A stretch of DNA of 64,000 bases from Manduca sexta (GCF_014839805.1 NC_051138.1:3098983-3162982), one strand, 5' to 3'; positions 1 through 15,700 are shown, numbered from the stretch's first letter. Notes: generated by a model not told the origin, from the letters alone. Numbers and translations are program-made.

Positions 1-605
1 AAACGATCGACGAAAACGAATGTCGACGCAAGACAACGCATCCGAGCAAATAAATGCGATGATTTATTCCCGTACGTTATGAATGAACGCCGTACAAATG
101 TAAGACGGTATAAATATTTATGAAGGATGTTGATATCCGCTTTCCCGTTCGTCTTACAGTTTTTCATCGTCGTATTTAGTTTCGCGTGGAACAATGATGC
201 TTCTTACTTTCATCGAATCATTATTCATCCGGATATTTTACACATTCGTATTAATAACTATTATTCAAAAGTCATCCTTAGAATAAGGTATTCAACGCAC
301 ATTATTTTTCCAATCGTCCAAATGTTGTTCTCCACTCAGATTTCTCTTTCTCCCCTAGAGCATATGAATAAAGCAGTATTGTAAAGTTACTTTATACCCA
401 TGTTCCCACCACCGCATTATGGAAGTGTTTCTTAAAATAAAGATCGGCACAGATTTAATGATATCGAGATGATGTTTTGCTATAATATAGAATGACTTGT
501 CTCTCATTAACCACAACCTATAATTACCAATTAATTGAATAGTGTTATATCGCCTTTCTCTAAAATACACAGTCAATCTCTACTTCCTCTGTTAGTTTCA
601 CTTAC
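1..605 (-). other. PLC-beta intron 9 (partial)
   Basis: Downstream side of the exon 9 donor. AT-rich, with no exon or repeat that I recognise. The open frames here have no family resemblance. Confidence 0.6.
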
Positions 606-772
606 CGTTCCATGCGACACTTCACCGTTGCCCTGCGGCGCCGGTTGTTCCGCTCTTGGCTCGCTCTCTTCTGACGCTACAGAATCTTCTTTCTTGTGAT
701 GATGGTGATGTTTCTTCTTATTCTTTATTATTATCTTATTACGTAATAGCGAAGGAGGCGGCAACTCCCCTC
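606..772 (-). CDS. Plc21C: PLC-beta coding exon 9 (start of X-Y linker)
   Basis: 55 codons after a split Gly447: [20 protein letters not shown], then five His and KKE, then an acidic, low-complexity stretch ending GEVSHGT before GTAAGT. The [17 protein letters not shown] motif closes the X domain in PLC-beta. The His run and the Glu/Ser-rich tail form the start of the X-Y linker, which in this family shields the active site. The next exon would be left of position 1. Confidence 0.9.
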
Positions 773-3700
773 CTGAAGACAATTGAAATTTCGTTAAAAG
801 TTTGACTAAAACAACAATTTCGTAAGCAGCCTTTAAAGCTAGTAAAACATTTGATAATTTTTTGTAGTGAGACTACATAAATAGATACATTTTCAGCAAC
901 TATACTCAAATAACATCATGAAATTTTTTATTATCTTTAATTAACCGAACAGCGGCCTAAAAACTAGAGCCGTCCCAAATGAAATCTCACACACCACGAG
1001 ACCTAATAAAATAGTTTTTAGCGTCAATTTATTGGAGCATAAAAATCAGCCTAGCCACATTGTGATACACCGAACGTTGATCGGTGTCGAAATACCGGCA
1101 ATAAAACTGCGTGCAATAAAATTTGTGAAAATAATCCGTGATCCCGAACGGCGTTCGTTTGTTTGTGCAGACTTCACGATTTTCGAACGCACCAACATTT
1201 CAAATCTTGTGATTTGAACCTAAATCTTTTGTTGAACCTAAATCTATATGTAGTGGGCAACGTATCCACTTCATTAACCACACCACTTCATTAACCACAT
1301 ACATCACTATTTCTTATAATTCGATTAATGTTAACTAAACACTAGATACAATTGTATCATTTCAACTTTGGGGGTGGGGTCAGACGTATCAAATAATGTA
1401 GCCAACAACAACAATATTGACAAACAGTAGTGACCAACTAATCGATTGATAAATAAGTCCCATTGTAGAAACATTTGCAAAGAAAAAAAAGGGGGTCATG
1501 TGATAAATTTAGGTTATAAATAAAATAACGATGGTATATATTGCTAATAGTATAGTATGTGTGTGTGAGAGAGAGTGAGATAAGAGAGTGCGTGTGTGTA
1601 TCTGAATTTTTATTAGAACTATACGCAAAAGCAACTAAATGGATTTGGTTGAATTCGTCACACAGATAAAACAAATACGGTCTTTATTGCGGGAAAAAGC
1701 ATTTAACAGTGCGGAGCCTCGAGATAAACTTTAAATAATATGCGAAAATGGATAAACCAAATTCATAATACGTCATAACATAAAACCACAAATATTGAAA
1801 CAATTGATTTTCGATAATGCTTTGTATTACGCAAAATAATACTTTGACGTAGTTTATTTGACTTCAATTGCAATACGAATGTGTTGTACCGGTAAGCAGT
1901 AATTCTTCTAAATAATCTCTATTACCTACATAATCATCGATGTATATGTAGTATATGTACTACGTACTAGATTTGGCGTTCCGAACGTTCACCGTGTTCA
2001 ACTGTATTGAACTGCAATCCATTCAAACTGACTTTAGTATGGTCATTATTCACAGCTTGTAGTTGTGTACGGAGTGGCACTCATGATATAAGAACTCGAG
2101 TTTAAGTATAAATATTATAATTGGTTATAAAAGTGACGTATTGATTGCCATTTTAGTTAAATATTTCAACAAATTGTTCATTTGGACGTTCGTGTCTTTA
2201 GAATATACGTCAATGTACATAATAGATTTAAATTTACTTATATAGCAAACGATGACGAAGGCCGGAGGTTAACGCCACGACACCTCTGAGAAAACCTGCC
2301 TCAATATTATTAGATTACACAACAATCATATAGTCAATTATATAGTATGTTATAATTTTGGACGATGTCGTAGCCATCAATTGGCCGGAATGCGATAATT
2401 TCTTCAAAAAACTTAACCTTTACTTTACTTCGTGTACCGTTTATTAGATCTAGGCATACTATGTGTTAATTGTTCACCTACACTGTGTAGGTAATACAAA
2501 AATTATATAACTTGATCTTGACAAAAGTAAATCTCGTGACAAGCGTTTATCTTTACAAAGATTAATTCAATTTAAATATTATAATATCAGCCGTGTATTA
2601 TATACTGTTCCACTGTTGGACACGGGCCTCCTCTACTACTGAGAGGGATAGGCCTTAGTGCACCACGCTGGCCTTCACACACCTTCGAAATTCTTATAGA
2701 GAACTTCTCAGGTGTGCAGGTTTTCTCACGATGTTTTCCTTCACCGTTAAAGCGAAATTCACAAAGAATACACACATGATTTTAGAAAAGTCAGAGGTGT
2801 GTGCCCTTGGGATTTGAACCTGCATTTTATTTGTCTAGGCAGTCCGTTCCACAACCAACTAGGCTGATGTCGATAGCTGCAATTTAAATATTATTTTCTT
2901 CTTATTAAAGCAATTAAATAAAAGCTTGTTTTTAAAAATATATTTTCGCTATTAATTTAATTCTCTACATAACACCACAAATATAATAACTCGTTGAAAC
3001 AACATAATTTATCGCTCACGGTCACTATCGAATGTTTATAATCACAATTGCACAGCGAACAATAATTAACATTACAAAAACATCGGCTACGATAACATAG
3101 TATACAGCGCTGGCGGCCGCATGATCAACTTATTAACATAACACTCTAATGTCAAGGTTTAGCAGAAACAACAAACATCACAGGTGCTTGAACGCATCAA
3201 TACGCTCGATTAACTAATGAAAACAAAATGGTGCAGGCACGTAGTAAGGTTTAAAAAAATATATCTATAATATAAAAATGAATCGCTGAAGGTTTGAAGC
3301 GCTGAACTCGAGAGCAGCTGAACCGATTTCTCTAATTCCTTTTTTATAATATTAATTGAAGTACGGGGATGGTTCTTACGGAGAGAAAAGTTTTAAAAAA
3401 TGCCTGAAATAGTCTAATAACATTTTTCTATAATCCCATACAAAATATTCGTAATAATACTTAAAAGTCAATTTGAACTTTAATACCATAACATAAAGTT
3501 TAAGTGTTAGTTGATGGGTTCCGGGAAGGCAATACAATTGATTGACATTAACATCGTCTATATATTAATGTCAATATGTTGACTGTTAGGCGGTACGAAG
3601 TTCGCCGGGTCAGCTGGCGCAGCTTCAATTAATATAATAATAGTATATTATATTTTAATGACTCGCGGCCCCGTTCGTGGGAAAAATCGACAGCGAAAAA

Positions 3701-6700
3701 AGGTCTACTGCACATATTTCAGACATAAAATGTAAATTATATTATAATCCAGACACTCGTTCGTGCAAATCCGTCTAGTCAATTTTCCCCTTTCTTCGCG
3801 TTAAGAGTCACAGACTTACCGGTTTAACGAATTTTCTGAGAACAATATGTTTTCATTCATACTTACATATGTAGTAATACAGTCATATTACCTAACCAAT
3901 TAATATAGTATTATCCTCATTTACTGTATTTCATTACAGCTGTTGTCATTGTCATTACTCTATGGTTATGTTTGAATTCAACCACAACACTACAGTTACG
4001 TCGCAGGACAAATGTAAAAGTAAAATAGATTGTTAAGAATCGTAAACGCATGCGTATACATTAAACGTACTTTTGTTAACATATTAAACCCTGATTTAAA
4101 AACGCGTGCGTTACACGCTTGTTACGTACTGTCGAATAACTAGTGGCATAGAGAATAAGGTCCCAGTAATATGACAAAAACGAAATTACACTCGCTTTCA
4201 AGGCATCATTTTCCATGATGAGTACAGTTTAGTGTCGTATAAAACGTCATAACACACAGTTCCAAGTGATGAAGCTACTATTTACTGCGTACAACTAGTT
4301 ATCAGACGAGTTACTAGCTCGTCTCGTCACCAATTGTATAAACGTAACTGAGTGAGGCTCCGTACAAGCTTACCCACCAATAGAATTTATTTTACACTCC
4401 CACGTTTTAAATGTATTAAAACTGAATCAATCACTGACTAAATGAGTGTACGGCTATGAATGAAATATACGGAAACGTAGGCAGGTAATATAATTTATCC
4501 TGTAAATAATTAACTTCATTACTTCATCAATATAGCGAGCACGTGTTACAGAAAAATATAGTCTCAAGCATTCTGCAAATATTCAATAATAACTAATAAC
4601 TTATTCTGACTTTTGCTTCGATTCAATAAATCTGTTATGTTTACGTTTTGTTATGCTGTTATCGCCATTCAGCAATGGTGTGTTATGACTATCGTCACAT
4701 TTACCACCATTAACCTTTACCCATGCTCACCTTTCCTTAACAGAACCACATGTGCTCGCTTACGTGTACAGCTTAGCGGAGTCTTCCATGTTCGAATCAA
4801 ATGGTTCGACAACTCATATTTTTGCCGCACCATTAAGCTGTGGTATAGTTTTCCGGTATACGTGTTCTCTTCTTTCTACAACCTGGTATCCTTCAAGCGA
4901 GACATGAAGAAGCAATTAGTGCGGCCGGCATAACTGTGGCGACCGTCTGCTGGTGTTCACCATTCTCCAACACAAAACACTCACCCGGTTCAAGCTGATG
5001 CGAGTCCAGCGGCTTGTCCAGCAGCATATCTCCGAATATATCCCTGCAGTAGTTAGCGATCTTGGCCTGCTGGCGCGGGTTGCAGTGGTTCTCGAAGCTG
5101 AGCACCACTGGATAGTCGGAGGTCTTGAACGCGCTCTCCGCTATCGCCTCCAGTACCTCCTTGGCGCTGATCTCCGGCACGAATGTGTAGCCGTGCACTA
5201 TCACCGGCTCTTCAGTGCGACCGTTCCAGAAGTCCAGTTCTACGCACCTGTTGAATGGTAGATTTGTATCAATCTGTGCAAGGACTGAACGTTACGAAAA
5301 ATATCCAAGAGAGAATGTATAGAAAATAAGTTTTAAAAATTCGTATTGTGGCATCCTTTCAGACATATAAAAAAGGCAAACCATGGATGGACAGATCCAG
5401 CTTTAAATTAAACCCATCTATTGTCTGTACAGTCATTTATTCAATCTATACTTATATTTAAATTGTAATTTTAAATCTATATTTAAATAGTAATTAAATC
5501 TATATTGAATTCGATATAACTTTTAAGGCATTATTTGAAAACATGAATCCATAAACCAATCTTATTAATATGTTGTCTGTGATGAAAACCGACGAAAGCT
5601 AATCTCAATCCATGGATTAGCTGACGGATACTAATAAGCATAAACATCATCAATAATAGGCCAGCAAGAGAACCTTTTAAAATATCTGTGCCAAAACTCT
5701 CATTACTTTAAATTAAATTTCAAACAATTTAGTAACAATAACTTTGATATTTTACTGTTTTGTTATTGTATAATGATATAGCGGAAAATCTTTTACTGAT
5801 TTAAAAAACACTCTAATATTTTGTATTGTTAACAAAGTAGGGTAAACCAATTTTGAAAAGGGATGCTCAGATTTCCTTGGTCTATCTTCTCTAGAGGAAA
5901 ATAATAAACAAACCAACCGGTCTTTGTAAAAAAAATATAATAGTCTACTTTGTTTTACTCAAATATATTTAACATAATATTATAAGCCTTTATTCTTTAT
6001 ACGCGAAGAGTCCAATAGAGACGAAACTCGCGCAAATCAAATGTGTTTTTCGAATCGAAAAGGTTACGAGATTATTTATTTTTATTACAGAACTTGTTTG
6101 TTTGCAATAAACTTTTGCTATTAGAGCAATACAGGCATTATATACATTGTCTCTGGATGACGAAGGATACTGTACAGCAGTACGGTTCATATTCATTGTT
6201 CTATGTTCTGGATATTTTTTTGCACACTCAGAATACAAATGAGAAGTACATTCAACCAAACCCAACGCAAAAACATAACTAAAATTGTCACAAGAAAGCA
6301 AAATTCGCGATTTCGTTCACTTGGACCACATAATTATTCTAGTTTTTTTAGTTTTAAAACCAAACTACTAAAGCGATTTTGAAAAAAATCTATGGGACCA
6401 ATCTGAAGGTATATTCTTTCGAATAAAAAGAGATTTTTCCAAATCGGTCCATAAATGAGCGAGTCCTGAGGTAACAAACATAAAAAAAATTCACGCCGAA
6501 TTAATAACCTCCTCCTTTTTTTGAAGTCTGTTAAAAACAAAACAGAATATTCCCCCTCTTTAGGATATTTAGGAATATATCTACTATACAAAAACATATA
6601 ACGCAGCCATTTGATATTCACCGCATCATTGGCAAACGTAAAGAATTTAATATTCATATAAACGAATATACATATCGATATGTCGGCACGGTTTTTGTGT

Positions 6701-9700
6701 GAAGTTTTATTAATGGACACACGTGTCGGACGGCGTTCGGTTTTCGTCGATAGACACGCACTAATGCATTATCAACAGGCACGCGCGATATTGGACGATT
6801 AAAGACAAACATTTTGACGTGCACGCTCAACACACACGCTTACGCCGCCTTTGTTTATATAGCTCGTTTTATTCGGCAATTTTTATACAGAATTTTCATG
6901 AGATTTTTGCGGATGATATAGTTTGTCGTGTCAGAGGGGAGAAACGGGTGCAATAGCCCCGAACGAAATACAAACGACCTGTTTTATTTTGGCAGGAAGT
7001 CAAAATTAACCCGCCATTTAATCGCCTAAAATTGTCCCCTCCAGCGAAACTCCGCATCCGCCCGTGCTTAATGATGGGACAAGGCATCCAATCGATAATC
7101 GATTCAAAATAAATTATTTAAGTTTGAACATAAAATACATTTGCGAACTTTAGTTTTCAAGTTCATCCATTACGGGACCAACAAATACATTTGAATGTGA
7201 CATTACATAAAATGTGTTTTCGTCATCAGTACACAACTACTAGACAGTAGATTGTGACGTCACACTGTAATTTATTATGAAACTTTAATAATCGCATAAA
7301 GGAAGGCAAGGTCGAGCGAGACAGACGGTTTAATACAACATTGTCAAGCATCTTGCACAAATATTTATAATGTCCACTTATATCACTATTTAACGCATTG
7401 TCTTTTTATAACCGAGCCGTTATTACTTTTTTTAAAACTTCTATAACTACTACCATTTCGACGCCTTACTAGTAAACGTTGTTGGCTCTTTAACTGAACA
7501 CTGTCCAATGAAGAGAGTGTAGTCGACCACTTTTTGGGTATATTTGGTGCATGTCGTATACTAATATATTATTAACCGAATTTATGTTTTTAAAGTATAT
7601 CTGATAACTACAGTACCTACTAGAATACACGGCGAAGTGATAAGAATTACCATAAAACAAAAACCAAAGTTAAATATCAGGGCCGTAAAGTCGCTTGCGC
7701 CGAGCATGTTACAAAACAAACTAATATATCTAACGAAATATCGCAATAAAAAAACATGTAGGCCACGTCTCCTTTTTGTTAGAAAAACATGTTAAAGGGT
7801 ATAATATTTTCGATAAAAATTGTCACTGGAGACACGTAAACGTAAACTCGCGTGAACGCATTTTAGGCCTTATCTACAAAAACTTTAATCAAGGCTTCGT
7901 TTAACTTTCAAATAAATTATTGCAAGGAAAGTGATTAATTAAAACACTGATTATTAAAGATTATTACCGCGGGACTTGTATATACCTTATGACATCACCG
8001 TTATGGAAGTCTACTTTATGTTTACAACTGCAACACGTGTGAATGCGACATACCTTCGTACATCTCACGTGTTGAGTTAATTAAACAATTAATCGACAAA
8101 AACTTCCATACAACCGGTACATTTCCAACGCGTAAGGCTAAAAGTTTTTATTTTCCACCCACTAACACCGCTTAATTAGGGTCGATCCGTTGATAATATC
8201 GATAGTCGAACGTACGATACCGCACTAATTGGATTTACTATTAAAAACGCATCAAGTGCATTAAGAGATTTTTATACACAAATTGCGTCGATAAGCCGTA
8301 ATTAGCGGTGCCGCAACGAGCGCGCACGCACACCGGCGTACGTGCCGGCGCACACGGATTAACAACTACCTTCAATTTTTACGGCCGGTCTGAAAATAGT
8401 CAAGAATGAGTTGACAGCTATTGTTTTCAGACTATAGGGTAATAGAATTATATTGAAGCAAATATTCTACACTACCTTTAGCTCGTGGCTCACTGCGTAT
8501 GCAAAGTTTTTCCGAAATAATAGTCCCACTATATAATTTCCCGGAATATAAAGTAGCGTATGTGCTATTCCTAACTATATTCCTTCTGTCTGCCAACTTT
8601 CATTCAGATCCGTTTAGCCGTTCTGGCGTGATTGAGTAATATACATCCATACAAAATTTCGCATATATAACATTACTATAGATTAACCGATTATAAAGTT
8701 AAGCCGAAGCTGAATATTATACATTTAAGGGGAGTTTCCGTGATGCATGATATCGCGGATGATTTTATTTAAATTCAAAGTCGAAGTACGTGCTTTGGCA
8801 CACGACACGTACCTTGGAAAGGGGTCTCGGTCCGACGCGCGTCTGTGTCGTCCGCCGTGCGTATCATACGCGATCACGCTCCGTGGGAATCCAGCTTTAG
8901 CTTTTAAATTGTTTTATACAAGGTAAGCAAAGTTAAATTTTCTGCTTTACATTGAGAGCTGTATGTAAATTTGTACTGAGAAAACTTAACCGAATATCCT
9001 ATATAATATGCTACAATGTATTTGAATAAATACGAATCAAATTTTCATGGAACCACTTGTGTTTGTTATACCTTTAGAAACATTTATGATCCGTCAGATG
9101 TAATGAGAATTTGCATAATTTTATTAACATAAAAAGAGCAAGCACTTATTTTCTAACTTCTAAGAAATATATCTCAATATTATACGTTCAAAAAGAATCG
9201 TACAAGTTCACTAAATTGAGTATACTACTATATTGAAGATACCTTTATCTTGACATCATTTTGTTGCTTACGTCAGACACAGACGAACACAGATTATTGC
9301 GGATCTACGTGGTATTTTACGGGCATTTTTTTCGCTATCAATAACAATCAAAGTTACTCTCACTTTTGGTTATACTACGATGTTTATGATGCGACGGCTG
9401 TTGTGAATTTACTTTAGCTTTTTTATAAGAGCACAAAAAGAGACTCAATACACCTGATGGTAAATGGACTGGCGTCCAGACAATCTCGACTGACGAGTGA
9501 TCGTTATCCATCGCCAGTCGACATAATTATGCCGGCCTTAAAACCAGATATACACATTACACATGCTGATCCTGGAACGCGACTATGCGGTCTATTACGT
9601 CGGGTTTGACATACAAATATCCTACCACCAGCATAACTTTTGCTTTTATTTTAATAGTTCATGAAGAACTGGCTTTTAATTTGTGAAAAATAACCCCTTA

Positions 9701-12700
9701 TTTAAATTCTTTTCGAGTACAGACAAATACTCATAAACACGAGTATGTAAACGGCTTATAAAGTTGTATTCAAAATCATAGTATGATTCATTTAAAAAAA
9801 AATCTTCTATATAATTTTATTATTAATTGGTACACATCTTATCCACTACATACGTCCGAATTCCACCTGATATTTTCATATATTTTGAATACACCATCTA
9901 ACCAGCGAGCAAATTAAACAGAGTACCCAGGTACAAATAAACATTCCCACACAGTCAAGCACGAATTATTCGAGAATATTCTAAATCATAAAACTGCACT
10001 CACCTACAGCCAGCCAGCAGACTCTGCCTGTAAATCTCGACGCTGGACTTGCCCGTGATCTGGTGCCCGGTGAGGTACGTGTTGTGCGAGCTGTTGATGA
10101 AGTAGTGGGCCAACGGTTGGTCCATGTCGTCGCACAGGTCCAACTTGTTGGCCGCCACGATCGGGTTGTCTTCGGACATTAGGAATCTGAAATCAATTTT
10201 TAGTATTGGGATTTTTATTTTTGATGTATTTAAGTTTAATCAATATTGAGTATTTGGAAGGGAACAATCAATTTAACCTTAAACAGTTCAAACAAGCTTT
10301 TTAGGTTTTTAGTTATTAAATGAGCATATTAAACGAACGCTTCTCTTTTCTCTTGGTATTTCAGAAGAAAAATTAAACTGATACCAACTTAGTCCAACAC
10401 GAGTTGATACTAGGCATGATTTCGCTAACGCCTCTATAATTAGTTAGTGAAGACACCAAATGCAGGTGAGGATAACTTGGGTTTGAACCCAAGATATCCT
10501 TCGCCACTGGTAGCAAGGGGTCAACTTTTTCGAAAGGTAACCTGACATGACATAAAGATTCATAACACAGCATCATAAACGCGGTCCGCAAATTGCATTT
10601 TTTCTAGATACTAATTATAATTTACAATACAACATTGTATAATTACCACCAAAAAACTTAAATATGAAACCAAACCAGTAACCATCGACTGGCTCATGAA
10701 CACATTCCAATATTGTAAAAAGCTGACTCACGCTAGATAAGCATTTTAGTCGCTGACAACCAGAAAAAAACCGTAACATAAAGCTAAGTTTAAACTAGCA
10801 AGCTCTCGCAACAATATATTGCGTAAGTACTTCCAGATGCGTTTACTCTAACGACAATATTTCTATATACCAATGCGACTCGCCGCAATCTTCGTTTGCA
10901 AGTCAGGTTACCGTTATTGCATACAGTTTACACTTTAAAAATCACTTGCGAGAGATAACTTCTGCAAGTTTTCTTGCTAATTTTAACCATATTTTGTCAT
11001 ATAGGTAACACATAAACAGTACCCACCTTAAAAATCCATCGAATGTAAGCTGCGATCTTTGCTGATGATATTTGTTGTGCTCGTACGCCTTGATCAGGTC
11101 CTTGGCCCTCTGCAGATCGGCGTACGGGTGCAGGATCTCGTTCAGCCTCGGGTCCCGTTGCACCTCGTTCAGGAAGTCCACCAACTGGTTGGCCGATAGG
11201 TGCGGTTTGCCGTCGGTTCTGCAAATATTGAATATGGTAGTCACCGCCAAAAAAAAATGTGCTAGAAATCTTGGCCTTGAACGTTTAAGAGAGAAAACAA
11301 TTGCCAGGTAACATAAAAATGTATGCCAACTGAAAACCAAGTAACATCAAAATTATTAATTATAATGATACGTCTATTTAATTTGTATCAACTGAAAAAT
11401 AATTTAACAAGTTTCCAACCCAAATATTTACGATAATTATCTAAATTGTAACTTAACAAACACATGGATAATGTTATAAGCGTTTAATTAAGCAATAACA
11501 GATGACAATCGCACATTGTCTGTTTAAATTATGATTTACGCAGGAGTCAAACGGGTGACAAGCTTAATTTGCCCCAACGCCCATACAATTAAACGAATAG
11601 ATCGGGGCGCAAGCGTGCTGACCCCTGTGACGGCATCTAGACATTGCAATTACGTGTATTGCATCACTCGTCATATTATGTAGGCGATATAACCGAATAA
11701 TATAAAGTGACAATAGACTAGTTGGTTGTGGAACGGACTGCCGAGACGAATGTCCGCAGATTCAAATCACAAGGGAACACCTTTTACTTTTCTAAAACTA
11801 TGTGTGTATTTCTTGTGAATTATAGCTTACTTTAACGGTAAAGGAAAACATCGAGAGGAGACATACCTTAGAAGTTCTCTATAGGAATTGTGAGGGTGTG
11901 TGAAGTCTACTAATCCGCACTAAGCCAGCGTGGTGGACTGAGACCTAATCCCTCTCAATAGCAGAGGAGGCCCGTGTCCAATAGTGGGACAGTATATAAT
12001 ACAGGGCTGATATATTATAACCGAAAAAAAGATGGGGGAAATTGGATAACACTACAGAATGATTAGGGTTGATTACCACCAAGTGCGATATAATTAGTTT
12101 AGTTATCTTATTAGTTGAGTATCCTTATTAGGGGAAAGTTACAATATTAGTTTATTACACATATTCCGAGAATTGACATAAATAAAACCAAATGCCGTCG
12201 TTTTCACTTACACCCTAATCAACCAAACTTGCTATTCAGCGAACCCTATGTTTTGTAGAAGTAACTTGTTGCTTGTTAAAAGCTTGTTGGAATTATGTCT
12301 GAAGATGACGAGTTAAGTAGAATGCCACTCAGTACTTTGTAATTCAAAGATACAGTAGTGTATTGCTACTGTTTATAACGCTTACAATCAGGCGAGTAGC
12401 TTGCTAGTCGCGTCGTTTTTTGGTATAAAAATACTCACAAATTATTAAATATCTTCTGCACTTCTCCGCGTTGCGTGAGACTCTTGTAGAAGGCAAAAAA
12501 GTCCTCAAACTGGAATTTGGACTGGCTTATGGTGTCGTTCTTGCCGGTCGGCAGGCCAGACTCGCTGAGCGCTTTCTCCACTCGCTTTTTATCCTCTTTG
12601 TTCTGTGCAAACAGCCTCACGATACTGGGAAAGAACAACACTGGTTAACTTACAAATTACTGTATGTCCTTTTTATTGTTTATGATCTTTCGTCTGTCTG

Positions 12701-15700
12701 TTCACGAGACCAAAATAGTATTACGATAAGGTGTTTTAATACCTTCGTCGACATCAAGGGCACTACCAATTGAGGCCTATCTCTACGGTAACAACCATCG
12801 AGCTTGACAACGATCCAGCCACCACACACCACCGACTTACAAAGTAACTAAAGTTACTACACATATGTGTTTGTGCGTTTACAGCGAATATAAAAGATAA
12901 CTTCGTACTCGGAACTACGGAAACCCTCGGGTGTTCCGTGTGAATCGGCTCAATCACATCCTTTTCGCATACCGACATACGACAAATATGAATAGATGAT
13001 TTCGGGAACATCCCGACACGTTTTCACAGTAAAAGATAAACGAGAGACGGAAGTTCCTCTTAACAAGGCTATGGATATCAATACGCGATTAATCTATTCA
13101 CTACTGAATGTAAATAATGATTTATTTTTAGCATTTACCGGTTTTAAATTGAGTTATGTTTGGTTGTAAAATATACGTTATTCATAATGGAGTATGGAAC
13201 AATAACGAAAACTGTTATATCTGGGGCTTTCCTTCAGCCATAAATCAAACCTCATAACTGCTGTATTTATTGACTGTTCTATGTTCGGCCTTCTTATATT
13301 GAATCATAAACGTTCAAATGTGCATATCGTCGCTTGCGAAATATAAGCGATTACGAGTCGGATCGTCTTAGGGACTCAAATTCAAAAAGCAATAGGTCTT
13401 ATTCTTTTTGCAAGACGACCGAAAATCCTGAAGCGACCGCTTCAACATTACATAAACAATGCATGGCCTGAGTCAGCTAATACCAAAACTCCCTTTACAA
13501 ACTTATAAACCTTACATATTTCCTATAGACTATGTTTTGCTCGCGGCTCCGCTCGCGTGAAAAAGTCTTTCCGGAATAAAATAGAGCCTATATATTAAAT
13601 TAAACATTTAACAATACATCGTTGAAAACAGCATTTAATTCCATGCAATAAATAGTTCTTGCGTGTTGCGTGTAACAAACATACAGACAGAAAAATCTAA
13701 AAAGTTTTGGCTTCTGTTGCTCTAATAAAGGCCCTTCGTACACACATCGGCCAGTTACATTTTTATTATATTATGTAAAGATTATGGTACATATAAATAG
13801 CAATTAAGACAATACGCAACAATTTATCACAGATGAGACCCGGCTTGACACACGCACGGTGGTGTCAGCCCAAAGGTCAGTGTATCCCCGGTCCCTACTT
13901 TATATCAATTTGTTACGTCATGTTAAACATGACAGAGTACGTGAATTACTGAGGGACAACGCTAAACTAGTAAAATAAAATTATTGCTGCATTAAAATTA
14001 TTTATTTTATTTAAATAGCACTACCACACCACGCATTATTTTATTGCTAATGTTAAACTATGGTATATATATTATGTATGCAGATATGCATGACAATTTT
14101 CGTGTGCATAACATTTACAATTAACTGTGTGCTTTACAAAATAAAAATTATGTATTATCATTTATTTATTTATGTATTATTATTATTTATTTAATAGATT
14201 AAAACCTTTATAAGGAAAATGCGGATTTTTTTTCGGTTTATACCGGCGAGCAAGTGGGTCTTTTTTGAGTGACAATCAATGCTTATGAAACACTCATAAT
14301 ATCAAGAAAATCTTGCTGCTATCTTTAAAAGAAAGGCTAAGGATATAGAACGGGTTGTTTGGGCCTAGACAACTTGTGAAACCTGGCATTTCTCATTATA
14401 TTTCTAAAACAAAGCTTCAATTTCTCGAACCAGGGATCGAATCCATGCCCTTTCGGACCACGTGTAAATTTAAAGGCTATAAAAGGATTTCTAGACCTTT
14501 TAGAACTATCGCTGTAAACATCTCACAATATTTTTTTTCATATCATATCAGCCCTGTATTATATACTGTCCCACTGCTGGGCACGGGCCTCCTCTACTAC
14601 TGAGAGGGAATAGGCCTTAGTCCACCACGCTGGCCTAGTGTGGGTTGGTAGACTTCACACACCCTCGAAAATTCCTAATAGAGAATTTTCTCAGGTATGC
14701 AGGTTTCCTCACGATGTTTTCCTTCACCGTTAAAGCAAGCGATAATTCACAAAGAATACACACATAATTTTTTAAAAAAGTCTGAGGTGTGTGCCCTTGG
14801 GATTTGAACCTGCGGACATTCGTCTCGGCAGTCCGTTCCACAACCAACTAGGCTATCGCCGCTTTTTATATTTTATTTTACGTAATACATTTTATGAAAT
14901 TAATAAATGTATTAGGAAGTAAGCCCTTTATCTTTTAACATGTCACAAATATTAATAACACTGCCTCGGTGGCGGAGTTGTATTACGTTACGACTGCAGA
15001 ACTCAGGTCTCAGGTTTGATCCCCGGGTCGAGAAGTGATAATGGGTTTTTCTACTCAATATCAGTCTGTCTGGCATTTGTGCCAGTTATCACTTCATGGG
15101 ATGGGACACATGACGAAAAGTAGGTGCACTAGTTGTGTCTCTGCTTACCCCTGGGGGGATAAAAGGCGTGAATATGTATATATGTATAAATAATAATAAA
15201 CCCACAAGGATATCCAACACAACTTACTCAATAACGGTGAGGTATAAGGTGAGCCTAATTGTTTTTTCACGTCAATGGCCTCTTGACGCTAATGCATCCT
15301 ATGCTTGCCTCCTGCTTTATTTAAATTAAAAATAGCATATAACAGAGACCAAACTATATGTATGGGATCACGCCCTTATCTTCAAATAGGTTTGGGTAGA
15401 CGCAACAAGTGACGGTTGACTGAGCTTATTCAAGTCAATCAGTGGACATATAAAACAATTCCAGTAAAAAATATTCAAGTAAAATCTCTGTATGTTTCGG
15501 CGGCAATGAGATCTGCACCAATCATACACGCTCTTAAGAGACGATAAAAAAGACATAATAATAATTAATACAAGATCAAAAATCTTCGAATGTAAAACAA
15601 AAAAAATGTCCTTATAATTATGGTGAGGTGATATTACTTTAATTTTCCGGCTCCGTAACATGATTGGAGCAGTCCATCGCCGTACAACGTAGATCCATCA

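Larger units (their letters stand above)
773..4984 (-). other. PLC-beta intron 8
   Basis: 4.2 kb. It holds a GT/GA-rich simple stretch near 1555-1600, a SINE copy at 2581-2878, a decayed repeat at about 3255-3480 and a fragment of the 183-bp MITE family at about 4100-4166. The remainder is AT-rich sequence without recognisable features. Confidence 0.7.
5248..10003 (-). other. PLC-beta intron 7
   Basis: 4.8 kb. It carries a dispersed repeat at 6352-6537, a decayed retroelement tail at about 8465-8690, GC-rich patches at about 8290-8360 and 8800-8885, and a dispersed repeat at about 9430-9645. A GC-richer stretch at 6895-7085 is unassigned. No exon was found in it. Confidence 0.7.

Noticed and set aside
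4893..4984. Extension of PLC exon 8 frame past the donor
   Set aside because: The tail has no PLC similarity; the GTGAGT donor at 4984 joins exactly to exon 9 with the family motif LPPPSLL.
14635..14847. 70-codon minus-strand frame
   Set aside because: Contained in a SINE copy.
14821..14863. Functional tRNA gene
   Set aside because: The A and B boxes belong to a SINE head; no complete cloverleaf was found.
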